DNA of 64,000 bases from Ambrosia x helenae (GCA_030844895.1 JAUTDX010007464.1:1-64000); one strand, 5' to 3'; shown: positions 34,785-47,000, counted from the stretch's first letter. The notes: generated by a model not told the origin, from the letters alone. Numbers and translations are program-made.

Positions 34785-35043
34785 ACTAGTGTTTTCAGAC
34801 CCAAACCGGACCAACCGGGAACCTGTGACTTAACCGGTCTGGGTCAAGGTTTTAACCTGGCTTACATTGAACCAGTGGTCAGACCGACAAACCGAGTGGT
34901 TTGACCGGGAAAAAGAGGTTGGATCGGAAGTTTAAAATTGTTTTGGAATTTTATTATCTTTTGGTCGGTTGAACTGGTCAGACTAGGAATCAGTGGACCA
35001 GTGGACAGTCCGATTGTACGTCAAGTCCGGTTCTAAAAACATT
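34785..35043. repeat. CCGG-rich inverted-repeat element
   Basis: The ends AGTGTTTTCAGACCC and GGTTCTAAAAACATT are imperfectly inverted; the interior carries AACCGG and GACCGG/CCGGTC words in both orientations. It lies about 170 bp upstream of the putative core promoter of the next gene. No target duplication was found. Confidence 0.5.
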
Positions 35044-35215
35044 CATTAAAACAATAAGATTAAAGCAATTTTAGTGGAAAACGGAAATTAAAAATTGTAA
35101 GGTGATTGGATTCTAACCACTAATCACAACCGACTCAGGCTTGCACGCAAAGCCAATCACAACCGTCCAATTAACAAAAACAAACATCAACCGTAGATCT
35201 AGTCAATTACACCCC

Positions 35216-35222
35216 TATAAAA
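35216..35222 (+). promoter_or_regulatory. Likely TATA box of the Asn/Gln-rich protein gene
   Basis: TATAAAA within CCCCTATAAAACACCCC, the only good match upstream of the start codon. It would give a 5' leader of about 430 nt that is pyrimidine-rich in parts. Confidence 0.5.
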
Positions 35223-35680
35223 CACCCCATCAGGCCTCCTTCGCCTCCACATAAACGCTACCCATAAAAACGAGACCTAAACAAACAAATCGCAAAACAA
35301 AATTTCTTGATATTCATATAATTCCTTTTCATAAGTTGTCACATATGAATATTGTACGTCTTAAATCACACACACTTATTTGTGAATATCGAGAATAGAT
35401 CTTGTTTCCCGTTAGTTTTAGGGTTTGTTTGTTTTTTTTTTCTTTCAATCTAGTTTTAATTGTTGATGATATTTGTTGTTGTGGTTTGGTTATCTCACAT
35501 CCCTTTTCCAATCTACTTTTGAACAACGATTAATATTTAAATCTGAACCACCATAGGGTTTTGGAGTTTTAGGTTTTGTTTAAATCCGTTTGGATCTAAT
35601 CAAACCTTTTAATTGTTCCGGATCGTTCGAGCGTTGTTTCGAATTGTTCTAGATTATTCTAGAAACAAGTTGTTGTGAAA

Positions 35681-37198
35681 ATGAAAGAGCAGGCTCAAAT
35701 GATGAATCAGTTGAATATGTCGAATCAAGCACAGGTACAGATGATGAGTATGGGGCAGCAGTTACCGCCTCCTGTGATGAGTCAGCCACAGCAGATCATG
35801 AGTAACCAGAATAATAATAATAATAGTAATCAGATGTTTGTGAATCAGTTGATGAATCCGCCACAGATGATGGCGAATCAGCCGCAGGGACAGGGAATGT
35901 TGAACCACCGTGGCGGAGGCTACGGCATGTGGCCTCCGCCACAAGTGGATCAACTTAAGTTTCAAAACCCTAATAATAATAATAATAATAATAATATGAA
36001 GGGTTTGGGACCTAGAAGCAGCAAGAATTGGAAGGGTAAAAAAGGAAATGATAAGTGGAATAATAATAATAATATTAGGAAGGATTTGCCTGGTATGGGT
36101 GTTGGTAGTAGTAACATTAGCAGTAACACAGGTGGTCTAGGTCTAGGTATCGGTCCTGGTGGTGGTAGTGGTGGTCCTGGTGGTGCATATAATCCGCCTA
36201 CATTGAATGAATTGCAGCAACAGAATCGGTTAAAAGCGAGGCGATACTTTCCGAAAAAGAAGTTTAACCATGGGGGTAGATCAGCGCCTTACGCGCCTAG
36301 GAACACTACTTCGTTTTTAATTCGTGCGAAGAAATCCGGTGGGATTACTTCATTGGTGTCGCCGTGCCCAGTGACACCAGCGGTTTTGCCAACGCCTATA
36401 TTTTCGCCGTCTAGAGAGGTTTTAGTGGATATGGCTAAAGAGGAATGGGGTGTGGATGGGTATGGTTCGATGAAAGGTTTGATTAGGCTTAGGTCGCCAG
36501 GGAATGAAGCGGATGCTGTTGAGGAGGATGAGGATGACGAGGGTGGGTCGAGTGAGAGTGATGTGGAAGAACATGTTGAGGTTGAGAGGAGATTGGATCA
36601 TGATTTGAGTCGGTTTGAGATGATTTATCCGAACTATAGTGGTGCGGATCATAGTAGTTATCTTTTGGAGAATAGAGTGGATGATCAGGATACGCATATA
36701 GCGCAATTGGAGGAAGAAAACTTGATATTGAAAGAGAGATTGTTTTTGATGGAAAGGGAGTTTGACGATTTGAGGATGCGGTTGCAGTGTCTTGAGAGAC
36801 AGAGCCGAGGCGGAGAAAGGCTTAACGAGGAGGTCGTGGAGAATGATTCTGAAAACGAGAGTGAAAGTAGGGGATATGGTCGGTCGATGGAGGATAATAA
36901 CGACGCTGTGGAGGAAACCCATGAACATTCAGTGGATAATAATAACAATAACAATAATGATAACAACAATGGAGATAATGAGATCAAGCAAACTGATGAC
37001 AGCATTGAAAAGGGTATAAACACCGACGTTTGCATGGTCGAAAATGTTGAGAAAGTTGAAGAAACCGAAACAAAGAAAGAAGACGATGATGGGGTAGCAG
37101 AACAGGTTAAGAACACTAGAGAATCATCAAATGAAGAAAATGTTAATGAAGAAAGCAATGAATCTGCAAAAGATGAAGAAAATGCAGCAAATGAGTAA
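35681..37198 (+). CDS. Asn/Gln-rich plant protein with HEXIM-like motif order (505 aa)
   Basis: Start chosen at ATG 35681; an upstream in-frame GTG is not a likely plant start. Single exon, intact. Residues 1-80 are Met/Gln/Asn-rich with poly-Asn (44-48, 98-105, 127-131). A Gly-rich stretch follows (142-178). A basic patch KARRYFPKKKF lies at 185-195, then SAPYAPRNTTSFLI at 201-214, SLVSPCPVTPAVLPTPIFSP at 224-243, EEWGVDGYGSMKGLIRLR at 254-271, an acidic run at 280-300, and a predicted coiled coil (AQLEEENLILKERLFLMERE, 341-360, on to about 373). The C-terminus is acidic with another poly-Asn tract. HEXIM proteins of animals, which restrain P-TEFb with 7SK RNA, have an RNA-binding basic motif, a PYNTTQFL motif, an acidic region and a C-terminal dimerising coiled coil in the same order. 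This likeness is my inference. Conserved plant protein of unknown role otherwise; nuclear location is plausible. Intact frame sure. Confidence 0.85.
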   Translation: MKEQAQMMNQLNMSNQAQVQMMSMGQQLPPPVMSQPQQIMSNQNNNNNSNQMFVNQLMNPPQMMANQPQGQGMLNHRGGGYGMWPPPQVDQLKFQNPNNNNNNNNMKGLGPRSSKNWKGKKGNDKWNNNNNIRKDLPGMGVGSSNISSNTGGLGLGIGPGGGSGGPGGAYNPPTLNELQQQNRLKARRYFPKKKFNHGGRSAPYAPRNTTSFLIRAKKSGGITSLVSPCPVTPAVLPTPIFSPSREVLVDMAKEEWGVDGYGSMKGLIRLRSPGNEADAVEEDEDDEGGSSESDVEEHVEVERRLDHDLSRFEMIYPNYSGADHSSYLLENRVDDQDTHIAQLEEENLILKERLFLMEREFDDLRMRLQCLERQSRGGERLNEEVVENDSENESESRGYGRSMEDNNDAVEETHEHSVDNNNNNNNDNNNGDNEIKQTDDSIEKGINTDVCMVENVEKVEETETKKEDDDGVAEQVKNTRESSNEENVNEESNESAKDEENAANE

Positions 37199-38320
37199 AG
37201 AAAAGAAGTATCTAAAGGTATAATGTTGATATAATATCTTTTGCAGTCAAGTTTGTTGATGAATCTAAAATTGGAAATTTGGCCACTTTTTGTTTGTTTG
37301 TTTTGGTTTAATTTTCTGCTTTTTTTTTATATAAATGTTTTAGGTTTAAGTGGGTTGGGGGGATGTGGGGATAAAGAGGGGTTTAGGTAAAGTTATGGTA
37401 TTTTGCAGTTTAATGTTTTATGAACCAAACTATGTGCAAAATCTTGATGTAAACATGTGGCCTAATTAATGTTCTTAAATAAGATTTTGATCATGATTGA
37501 AAAATACTAGTGATTGTGAATATGCATTAAGTTTACTATAGGTATGAAAAGGATTTATGGATCAAGTGATTCGATAATGTTTGATGGTTTTGTAAGTTTT
37601 TTGATTATAATGCCATCACCATGGCACGTTACACCACCTCGGGTGCCTTGGTCAGACCACGACCGTCGAACCACCAGCACGCTAGGTCCAAATCAAATCG
37701 GTGACTTGGGTCCGATTCCCATCGGTTTACAGGGAAAGTAAGCTTTTGTTAGTTTGATTTGACCAGTGGGTTGAAGGTGAAGGAAAGAAAAAAAAATCAA
37801 ATAATTTTGTATATTTGTATAACATTTATATCAATTTTTTAAAGTATATTAGGAATATTGGAGTTTGATGTGTGAAGAAAAAGAATCAAATATATATATA
37901 TATTTTTTAATTGTATGACATTCATATCATACTTTAAAATCATGTTTAGAATGTTTGAAGTATGAAGAAAAAGGGAATGACACTATGCGAGTACAGTGGT
38001 TGTATGCTAAATTATAATTGATAAAATTAGTAAATAAAATAATATTAGGATTAATTAATTTTAGTTGGGTAAATATGGTATTATAAAATTCAGTTGGTAA
38101 ATACGGTATTATAATTTTTTTAATAATAATTAGATAAATTTAAATTTTTATATCGCAACGGTACAAAAGGGTAAATGTGATATTATTAAACTTTTAAAAA
38201 TAATAGGATAAAACTTTTCTTTTTATCGTAACGGTAAAAAATGCCGCGTGGAATCAAATTCTACGACACACATACGTATGCCACGTCAACAACGAAAGCG
38301 ATTTAATCATTTGCAGAATT
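37199..38320. other. 3' flank of the HEXIM-like gene and intergenic DNA
   Basis: The likely 3' UTR runs from the stop into T-rich sequence; ATAAATG/AATAAG words at about 37332 and 37479 could serve polyadenylation. The rest is AT-rich. The open frame at 37544-37741 is not recognised. Confidence 0.5.
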
Positions 38321-38466
38321 GCAGTAACTGAAGTGTGATTCTTTAAAAAAGAATACGATAACATAACAAGAAGAACAATTGCATAATATTCAAAAAAATT
38401 GCAGTAACTGAAGTGTGATTGTTTAAAAAGAATACGATAACAAAAAGAACAATTACATAATATTAA
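38321..38466. repeat. Tandem duplication, period 80 bp
   Basis: GCAGTAACTGAAGTGTGATT begins at 38321 and again at 38401, each followed by TTTAAAAA-GAATACGATAAC, AGAACAATT and CATAATATT. Two units with small differences. Confidence 0.85.
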
Positions 38467-38514
38467 AAAATAGTAAGAATACAGGTAGTGGTTGAATTAG
38501 CAACCATTTTGTAA

Positions 38515-38655
38515 TGGCGGATCTTGAACGCAAAAACATGATAGAGTCGTACACAATATATATAAATTTTTTGGTAAATTCTTGGCAAATTTACACTACG
38601 AAGTGAAAAAGCTGGGTGGGCGGAGGTCTCGTCTGGCCCGTAGAAAGATCCGCCA
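38515..38655. mobile_element. Small MITE with TGGCGGATCTT ends, copy 1
   Basis: Perfect 11-bp inverted ends TGGCGGATCTT and AAGATCCGCCA enclose 141 bp. The interior has TTTACACTACGAAGTGAAAAA and GGGCGGAGGTCTCGTCTGG. A related copy in opposite orientation is at 62634-62786. No clear target duplication. Confidence 0.7.
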
Positions 38656-38838
38656 ATGCCATTTACACAATTAAAGGTGCACACTGCACAGATCTGGATT
38701 TTGGGTCAAACCGGTTCAGATTATCATCCGGTCAGGTTTGGTAAAAGTTGGTAAAATTAGCCGGTTTGCAGTTTAACCCGGTGTTTGGAGAGGAAAAGTT
38801 TGGGTTGGGTGGGTTTAGTAAAAGTTGGTATAATATAT

Positions 38839-40169
38839 ATATATTTTTTTGAAAAGCAAACTTCATTCACAAAAGACCGGCGAAACTACTCCAAGAAAGA
38901 GAGAAACGACAAACGGCCAAAATATACAACTTATACAAAAACGAAATTACACCATATAGACCAATCTATCGAAACCTCTTTAACTCTACTTCTAAACCAA
39001 AGAAAACCCAAAGCTTTGATGTCCGCCACTACCTCTGTCACCAAATGCCTCTTATCTTTAAAAACTCTCTCATTCCTAGCTTTCCAAATCCTCCAACAAG
39101 TGATGATGACAATCCCGTGCATTACCTTCCTCTTATCGTAGAATTACCAAAATATTTATGAACCTCCATCGTGTCTTTTGTATCGAATAAATAAATCGGC
39201 GGAAGACCACACCAACTGGCAATACCGATCCACACTCCCAAAGCGTATCCACAACCCGTAAATATATGATCAGAAGACTCCTCTTGATCACCACAGAAAG
39301 CGCACATAGCATCTCCAACAACAATATTCCTTCTCCGAAGTGCTAGTTTAGTAGGAATGCGATTCAATAAAGCCCGTAACATAAAAATATTACATTTCTT
39401 TGGAATCAACGTACACCAATCGAACACCGGAAGCTCATCATTAACTTGGTCACTAACAATTCATCTCTTAATCGCAGCCACAGAAAAAGAACCATCCGAC
39501 CCGTGTACCCACTTCCAATAATCATTTGTATCCGACAACTTGCATCCCCCGATCAATCGATGACACTCTACAAGCTCTAAAACCTCCTGAGTCCCATCCA
39601 GATACGACCTCCAATCCCAACTTAGTAAAGTCGAACCTCTATCAAAACTCACACGATCACTTACTTTACACCACTTGTTCTTCTCAAGCCGAAATAAGTT
39701 TGGAAAACGCTCTAAATGGACTATTATCTATCCAATTATCAATCCAGAATCGAATAGAATTCCCATTACCCACTATACCTCTCACCATTGCATTGAAATC
39801 GGAATTTTGAACTTTAGCCTTATGCCCAAATGCCACTATCTTCGACCAAGCTCCTGTGAATCGACGATTGCAATTAACCATCTCCCATTTCCTCCTAGAC
39901 CCATGTATAGCATCTATAACCTTTCTCCACATAGCCTCACCTTCGTTACGATACCTCCATAACCATTTCAATAACAAAGCTTTATTCGACCAATCCAACT
40001 TAGACAAACCAAGACTGCCTTTTCGTTTTGATCTAGTAACAAGGTCCCAACCCATCCAATGTATTTTATTCCTGCCTTCTCCACTACCCCACAAGAACTT
40101 TTTGATCATCGTTTCGAGCTTCTTTATCACACAAACCGGCGCTTTGTATAAAGATAGATAATACGTAGG
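38839..40169 (-). mobile_element. 5'-truncated L1-type LINE with 18-bp target duplication
   Basis: A perfect 18-bp direct repeat, AAAGTTGGTATAATATAT, flanks it (38821-38838, 40170-40187). The minus strand reads from the end of the RT region (KFLWGSGEGRNKIHWMGW, GLGLSKLDWSNKALLLKW-type text, WKW) through IPTKLALRRRN, MCAFCGDQEESSDHIFTGC with its zinc-binding Cys/His, to the end WRIWKARNERVFKDKRH and VCNFVFV-like C-terminus. Stops at about 39460 and 39120 and two frame changes break it. A short A/T-rich tail is at 38839-38851. Only the last 1.33 kb of a LINE are present, as expected from abortive reverse transcription. RT catalytic motifs are missing. Confidence 0.88.
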
Positions 40170-40187
40170 AAAGTTGGTATAATATAT

Positions 40188-41547
40188 CCAGTTCGGATTT
40201 TAACCCAATGTTTGGAGAGGAAAAGTTTGGGTTTGACTGGTTTGAAACCTCGTTTTAAGCATTTATGTTCAAGTTTGGTTGGATTTAAAACCGTTTCAAC
40301 GTGTAAGGTTACGAACCCAATTTATTCATGCGTGTCGGTTTGAGCCGAAACTAGGTTCGTATACGAATTCAAAACCGGGTTTGGTCTCCAACACGGTTTC
40401 TTGATTACATCTATCCATAGTCAGCCTCTTCCGTTTGGCCTTGTTGCTTATGATGTCAACCGATTAAATCAATGAAGTCAATTGATGGATGGCTTGGACC
40501 TAATTCTAAAAGTTTATTTTTTTCTTTTGAATTCTTATTTAGTATGTTACACAGATTTTGTTTATTCCAAAGGTCATATCGTTAGCATTATAAATCCGGA
40601 TAAAAGATAAATATATTGTTTCAAACTTGTTATATTATATAACTTTTAGATTATTTATTACGGTATGAGCTTTGAAATCGGTCCAATCAATAAACCCATA
40701 TAAAAATCAGGATGAAGGTTCTTGTACAAATGAGTTTTATCTAACAAATAGGCTTAAGGTGAGAAATGAAGGAATTATATTTTTTTGAATCTTGTTAAAT
40801 ATGTATTTATTACTGAAATCTAAAAAAGCAAAATTTTGTGCAACTACTCTTGTAGAGTAATTACGCAATTACTTTAGTGTAAACTACTATAATTACTCTA
40901 ATAACATAAATACAATATTTATTTTGTATTATTCATCTGGAAAGCATGTTTAATTGGATGGGAAAAAAATTAAAAAAAAAACAATCATTTTTTACTTTTA
41001 TGTTTAGTATCTCAAGCTCATTTGTATTTTATCCTTACACTAAAAACCAGTTTGGTCATGGAAAGTTTTTTTTTCAACCCTAGTCATGATCATTTGTGTA
41101 CAAATAATATAATAAGAAAGTATAACGAAGGGTAAAATTCGGTAAGGATTTGGATATATCTCAATAAACAAACCATAATCACTTTACACCTAAAAGTTAT
41201 GTTCGATGTAAACCGCATTACATCATTTGCATTTTTTTATGAATTTAATTAGGGTGAATCATAAAGGTGGACACATACACATTGTGATGTACTAGAAAAT
41301 GAATTATTTCATCTATATTACAAATGATGCATTAACGAACACAAGTTAAACTCTTACGAACTGAGGTAAGTTAAGTTTACTGAATGACCAATAGTGACCT
41401 AACTAATCCAAATCCAACAAAGCATAAAGAATGTTTTTGATTTGTCCCACAACATTGAAGTTAAACATGAGTCACTTGTTATAAAGACGACAAAAGAGCT
41501 CAAACATGACTAGAAATGTAGTTGAGGGTTACAATTTACATATCTAA
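40188..41547. other. Intergenic, no gene seen
   Basis: Begins with TAACCCAATGTTTGGAGAGG followed by AAAAGTTTGGG, a direct repeat of 38774-38807 on the other side of the LINE, so the LINE entered an already duplicated or repetitive AACCGG/GGTTTG-rich stretch (to about 40410). The remainder is AT-rich. Confidence 0.5.
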
Positions 41548-41862
41548 GGGGCTGTTTGGTAGCCTCTTAATGAGGCTCTTAACCATTCAGCGCTGAATGA
41601 TTCAGCATCCAGCGCGTTTGTTTCAGCTTCTGAATGGAATGGTTAAGTCTGAATTATTAAGATTTGGGATGTTGCTGAACCATTAAGCACTAAACTATTA
41701 AACACTGAACTATGATGAACCTTAATGAGGCTCCCCTACCAACGTGGGACAAAAAAACTAACCATTAAGAGGTCCAACTTAATGATTCAGCGCTTAACCA
41801 TTCAGACCTCTTAACCATTCAGACCTCTTAATGATTCAGCACTTAATCAACCAAACAGCCCC
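41548..41862. mobile_element. Tourist-like MITE, family B, copy 2
   Basis: Ends GGGGCTGTTTGGT and ACCAAACAGCCCC are perfectly inverted, flanked by TAA on both sides. The interior is made of CTTAACCATTCAG, CTGAATGATT and related words. Reversed relative to the 5531 copy. Confidence 0.85.
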
Positions 41863-43092
41863 TAAATATGGTCAATGAGGTAATCACGTAGTGGGTAATG
41901 CGCATCCTAATTACTAGCTTTTAACCAAATAAGAGCATTAACAAGTAGACTAGTTAGCTCGATAGGTAATGAGTAATAGTACCTAACTATTATGAAACAT
42001 GGTTTTTCTAATCGGATGCGATGCTACATGTGATTGCCATCTCATACCCCTATTGGTTATTATTGACACTTCTCGTATCTTGATCTTGAAAACCAACTCG
42101 TCTAGACCTCAAAGAGAGTATAATTAGTTTCAAACCGACTTATTTTGAATATATTTTTTCTAAAAAAACTTTTTTACGCATAAATACTATCGAAGCTTGA
42201 ATCATCTACCTTTATAAATTACCACGCACACTTTAACATTTCCTTTCGGTTTTCATCTTTCACTTTAGACGTAGGTACTAGTTCATTTGCTACTTTAGAT
42301 TTCATATTATGTTTATTAGTATTGCAATACCACACCAACAGATAAAAGTAGTTTCCTATTTATTTTAAATTAATTATATACATACTTTTTAAAATCCGTA
42401 TGCAGGTCTAGCTAATGAACTAAGGGGGACGGGGTGCTACCTGCAAACGGTGCTGGTACCCTCTACTAGCATGGTAACACTGCCCTGAGTGACACGGGTA
42501 GTGGTTTGCTTGTAGGTTTCACGGGTACTAGTTAACGCCTTAACGGACCGTGAATGAGTTTTTGTGTGTCATGGTTTTTGTTTTTTATGGGTTGGGTGGT
42601 TTAGGGCAGTAGTGCCTTCAAAAACTGTGTTTCAGTGAAGTGAATAAGTGAACTGATGTAGTAGTGCAGGATTGGTGTAAATCAATAAAGTTGAAAGCGC
42701 CCGGCCCCTAATAAGCTTGACGATTCGATAAACGAGTCTAAAATCATTATGCCTAATTAACCAACTCTCTAACTACTTGCTAACGGCACACCACATGCAA
42801 GTCACGTTTTAATTGGACACACGTGCCAAGCACATGTTTAGTTTTAAGCTCATTAAATTTTGTCGTGTGAATTGTTGCTATCAGTATTTTGTATCATAAA
42901 ATACTTTTAAAACAGCCTACCGTTAAAAAAAAAAAAAATCCTTCATACTATCGGTTTAGTGACTGAATCTAATAACCTAAAGAGAAGAATTTCGTCCAAG
43001 TTTTTTTAATAAATGGATAATCCTTCTTAATCGTAAAAACGAGGCGGTGTTTAAAAGGCTGCCCTACACTGGTGTGCCGTAAGATGTACAAC

Positions 43093-43161
<69 letters not shown>

Positions 43162-44035
43162 TGACATTTTGACGACTCATTTTCAAATTCAGGTCACCGC
43201 AAATCACTTAAGATACACCTTTTCAATATCTTAACGGATACAAAAAGGTGCGAACCAACATAAACATATAGTCGCAAGGTTCCAACTGGGCACTCGAACA
43301 TACACAATTGTTATGAGGCATCAAACGTAGAGTCGATATCATTCGGTTTGACAACATCGAATGGGGTGTCCTCAAAGATGCGTCATGCCAGAAATAACAT
43401 GTGTTCAAAGGGTGTATTGAGTCATATCATACATCTTCTCTCTCGAGAAATAACATGTGGTTGTCATTTCTCACTCGTTTAATAACTCGTTAACATGTCA
43501 ACACATTAACCTTAGAATAAAAAAATTATTTTACAAGGTCAAACCGCCAACCCGAGAGAGAATACGCTTTTCTAACATCCGAAAACATCACTTTCACATA
43601 CTTTTTGAAAAATCTTGAATCCGTGAATCAATATTTGGTTAAAAAAAACAACCATGAAACTAGATAAACCGAATAGTGAACACCCCTACTACGTATAGAC
43701 TTTAAAGTGTATTTTAGGACACCACTAAGTAACTTGTCTGACTATTTCTCCAATTTGTCACAAATATAGCCTATTTACAAACCCAAATTTAGAATTGTCA
43801 TTAATATAGAAACAATATTAGTTACAAATTCAAATTTGTATCTACAACACAACAAAAAGAGCTAACATTTGATTATCATTATCATATAAACACCAATGAT
43901 CTTCAAAGTTCTCAACCTGAAAAAAAATTGTTCCAAGACTGTTAGGCCTGTAAGCCAAAGGGGTTGCAACCAGAACCTGTCAAATGTGAAATAAACCCGA
44001 AAACTTACTTGTTATGGAAATTAACGTACGGTTTG
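41863..44035. other. Intergenic with long (AAT)n microsatellite
   Basis: An uninterrupted AAT repeat of about 22 units occupies 43093-43160. A GGTACC-containing imperfect palindromic stretch lies at 42420-42540 (GGGTACTAGTTAACGCC). No gene recognised; the open frame at 43223-43408 has no domain. Confidence 0.6.
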
Positions 44036-47000
44036 TCAACGACCAACACGAAGATGGACAAAAAGAATATTGCTGTAACCTCGGGTTATCCTGATCTTGT
44101 CATCCGAATATCTGCAAAAGTAAAAAGCTCATCATAAGTCTGAAACTAGGCAGCCATGGAGAAAAAAATAAGTTTAGAAACCATACAAGACTTGCAGTGT
44201 GAATTTGGTCACTAGCTCGACTGGGAGCCCATACGGTCCAATCACTATCGCGCCATCATCCATCGTCACATCATACACATTGGTGCCAGATTTTCTGCAT
44301 TCAAAGATTAAGTTATAGTTACATATTTACCATGAGAACCTGTCACTGGAGAACTTGTGGGCCAACTAATAGCCTGCTAACCAACGGAAGAAGGTAAAAC
44401 ACAGCTTGCGCTGGGTAGGTGGCCTTCAAGGGTTAAAGGTAGAAACTAGTGGAATTAAGCTCAAAGAAAAATAATCATATCGAGTTTGGATGATATGAAT
44501 CTTACTCAAAAGTCCCGTTCATGGAAAATTTGAACCCGAACAGTATGTCGACAAGAAACTTGAGCTTCCCATTCTCTTTAACAATCTAAAAATAGTGATA
44601 AATGAACACGTTGGATCAACTCAATTTGAACGAAACAAATGAAACGTGTTGAATAACTGTCCTTGTTATAAGGACAGTTATTCAACACAAACTGAGCAGC
44701 CCACCTGAGACCCCATAAGTCCATTGGCTGCGTTCTCTATCCAACTATCTGTTTCCATCTGAGAAAAATAAATTAACGGACATCGTGTCAAATGTCTTAA
44801 ATACCCTTCGAGAATGATACGACAGACGTATCATATGGGGGCAAATCGGTAATTTTAGTATTATTCGAAAGTAAATGTGAAAAACTAACCTGTGAACTCC
44901 AAATCATTTGCCATTCACCTTCGATGAGCTGCTGTTCGCCCTTGGTAGCATTTTGATTTAGTGAAATAAACTCTTCAATTGCCTGCAAGAAAGACATATA
45001 TTTTACAACTTTTTTTCAAATGAAAGCATTCCATGATTCATCTTAGAGATCAGAAATGGCACCTGCATCACTGAACTACCAGAAGAAATTGCAGACAACA
45101 ATTTTTGTCGGGGTTCGGTTTGCTTCTGAAGTACAAACGTTGTCCCCTGCACTACACCAAAATAGCTCATGGTCCTTAGTTTCATACGGCGTTGGCCCAA
45201 AATATGTCTTGTCCATAGAGTTCATATTTTCTAACAAAATTATAAATGTATGAAAAAAATTATTCAAAGGCTTTATCATTTATGCATAATATTAGGCCAA
45301 ATTTACGGCCCCTTTGACCCGCTTCCTTTTCAAGTTCATGTCAAATTTAGTAATTTTTAGCGCAGTTCAAATTGGGCCACACTGGGTCCTCCTAAAACAT
45401 GTTCTGTCTAAAACATTGTATTTTTTTAACAAAATAGTAAATGCTTGGATTAAAATTATTTAACTGGTTTTTTATACATAATTTTGGTCAACTTCCGGCC
45501 CTTTTGACCCGCTTCCTTTTCAGCTAATTTATTATATGTATTTGAACCGTTAGAGATGAAACCCAATCCAAAACGACCCATTTATAAAAAAGGGCCAAAA
45601 AATCGCCACCTAATCAAAGTTACCTTATTTCCTCTTGAGATCCGAAGGTTCCCTGACTTTGACAAATAAGTCGTGTCTAACCACCCCTTTGCTTCATCTC
45701 CCAATAGTCTAAAAGGCACAGGATACGGGACTTTGAAAGGAAGAAACTTGAGTGAAAATGCTGCTTTATCAAAACGAAAAAGAATCCGTTTTCCATCTTT
45801 AATTGTAGCTGCAGCCTGAGTAAGACACGCGTGTCAAACACAATAATCAAATAAAGGCTAACTGCAATGTTATATAAGTAAATAGATAAAGAAAAGGCGT
45901 ACCTCGACTTTAAGCTCACCTATTGCATCAGAGAACTTGACGATATTGGAAACTCGTGGATCATTTGTTCGAAGATAAATTTCTTGAAATACACTGAACA
46001 AATCAACACCTACAAATGTTCTCTGCAAGAGTCATGAACCTTATGATTAAATTTCGAGCTAAACGTTTGCATAACGCAAATGAAGAATAAGTTGAGGTAT
46101 TACTTGGATCGGGGAGGCGCTTCCAGGTCTTGTTGTGAACATCAGCTGCCATCGGCCCTCGATCAAACTCGAGCTGGTCTGCAGAACTGAACTCACACTT
46201 AATTGGAAAAAAAAATAATACAAATTGCAATGCCTTAAAACAGACTATCTCATTACAAGTTGCTTCAACAAACTGACTAAATAACAGATAACTTAAGGGT
46301 CGGTTTACGTGTAAAACCTTAAGTAATCAGAATTTGACAAATATTTCAGGGTGTTTGGGTAGCATTTGCAAAAACTATTTTCTCAAGAAGCAGTCTAATG
46401 CAGGCTCCACCAATACCATGCTAACGAATGGGATCAGGTAAAGCGCAACTTGCGCTATTAAGGCTAGAACCAATAGGCGAATCAGACGAACCTGTGCAAC
46501 AGGAAAATGAGGCGCCTACAACTTGCGCTATAATCTTTATTTGCCCCAAACACCCATTAGAGTTCAGGGTTTAGGGTTTAGGATTTAATGTTTATAACTT
46601 ATTATGACAATTAATATTGTATGGTTTTCGGATCACTCACCGGATCAGGGACGCCTGTAGCCGTCTCTAAAGCTTCCACTGCTCGTTCGACTGCCTACAC
46701 GATCATCAAAACATAGTTGGATCAACATTTTTGAACTGTTTTACTGCGTAATCAATCAACTATAAGTCAGTAACTGATAGGGGTGTAAACAAGCCAAAAC
46801 GCTCATAAGCTACTCGAGATCACGGGCTAAACAAGCCTATGATAAATATAACCAAATAATATACAGACAAAAGATCAAATACAAACAAGTTTTACGTGCG
46901 AAGCGTACGAATTGAAGGAAAAAACACGCGCTGACATTTATAACTAGAGTAATTATATAATTACTCTAGTTATATAATTACGCTAGAGTAATTACTCTGG

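Noticed and set aside
36422..37158. Two minus-strand open frames of 168 and 157 codons opposite the HEXIM-like gene
   Set aside because: They are antisense shadows of the Asn/Glu-rich coding sequence; their Ser/Leu/Phe-rich text has no domain.
38773..40235. TTTGGAGAGGAAAAGTTTGGG direct repeats considered as LTRs around the LINE
   Set aside because: They are only about 34 bp, lie outside the 18-bp target duplications, and the internal codons are non-LTR in type.
43093..43160. Regular repeat considered as CRISPR-like array
   Set aside because: It is a pure AAT microsatellite in a plant genome with no spacers.
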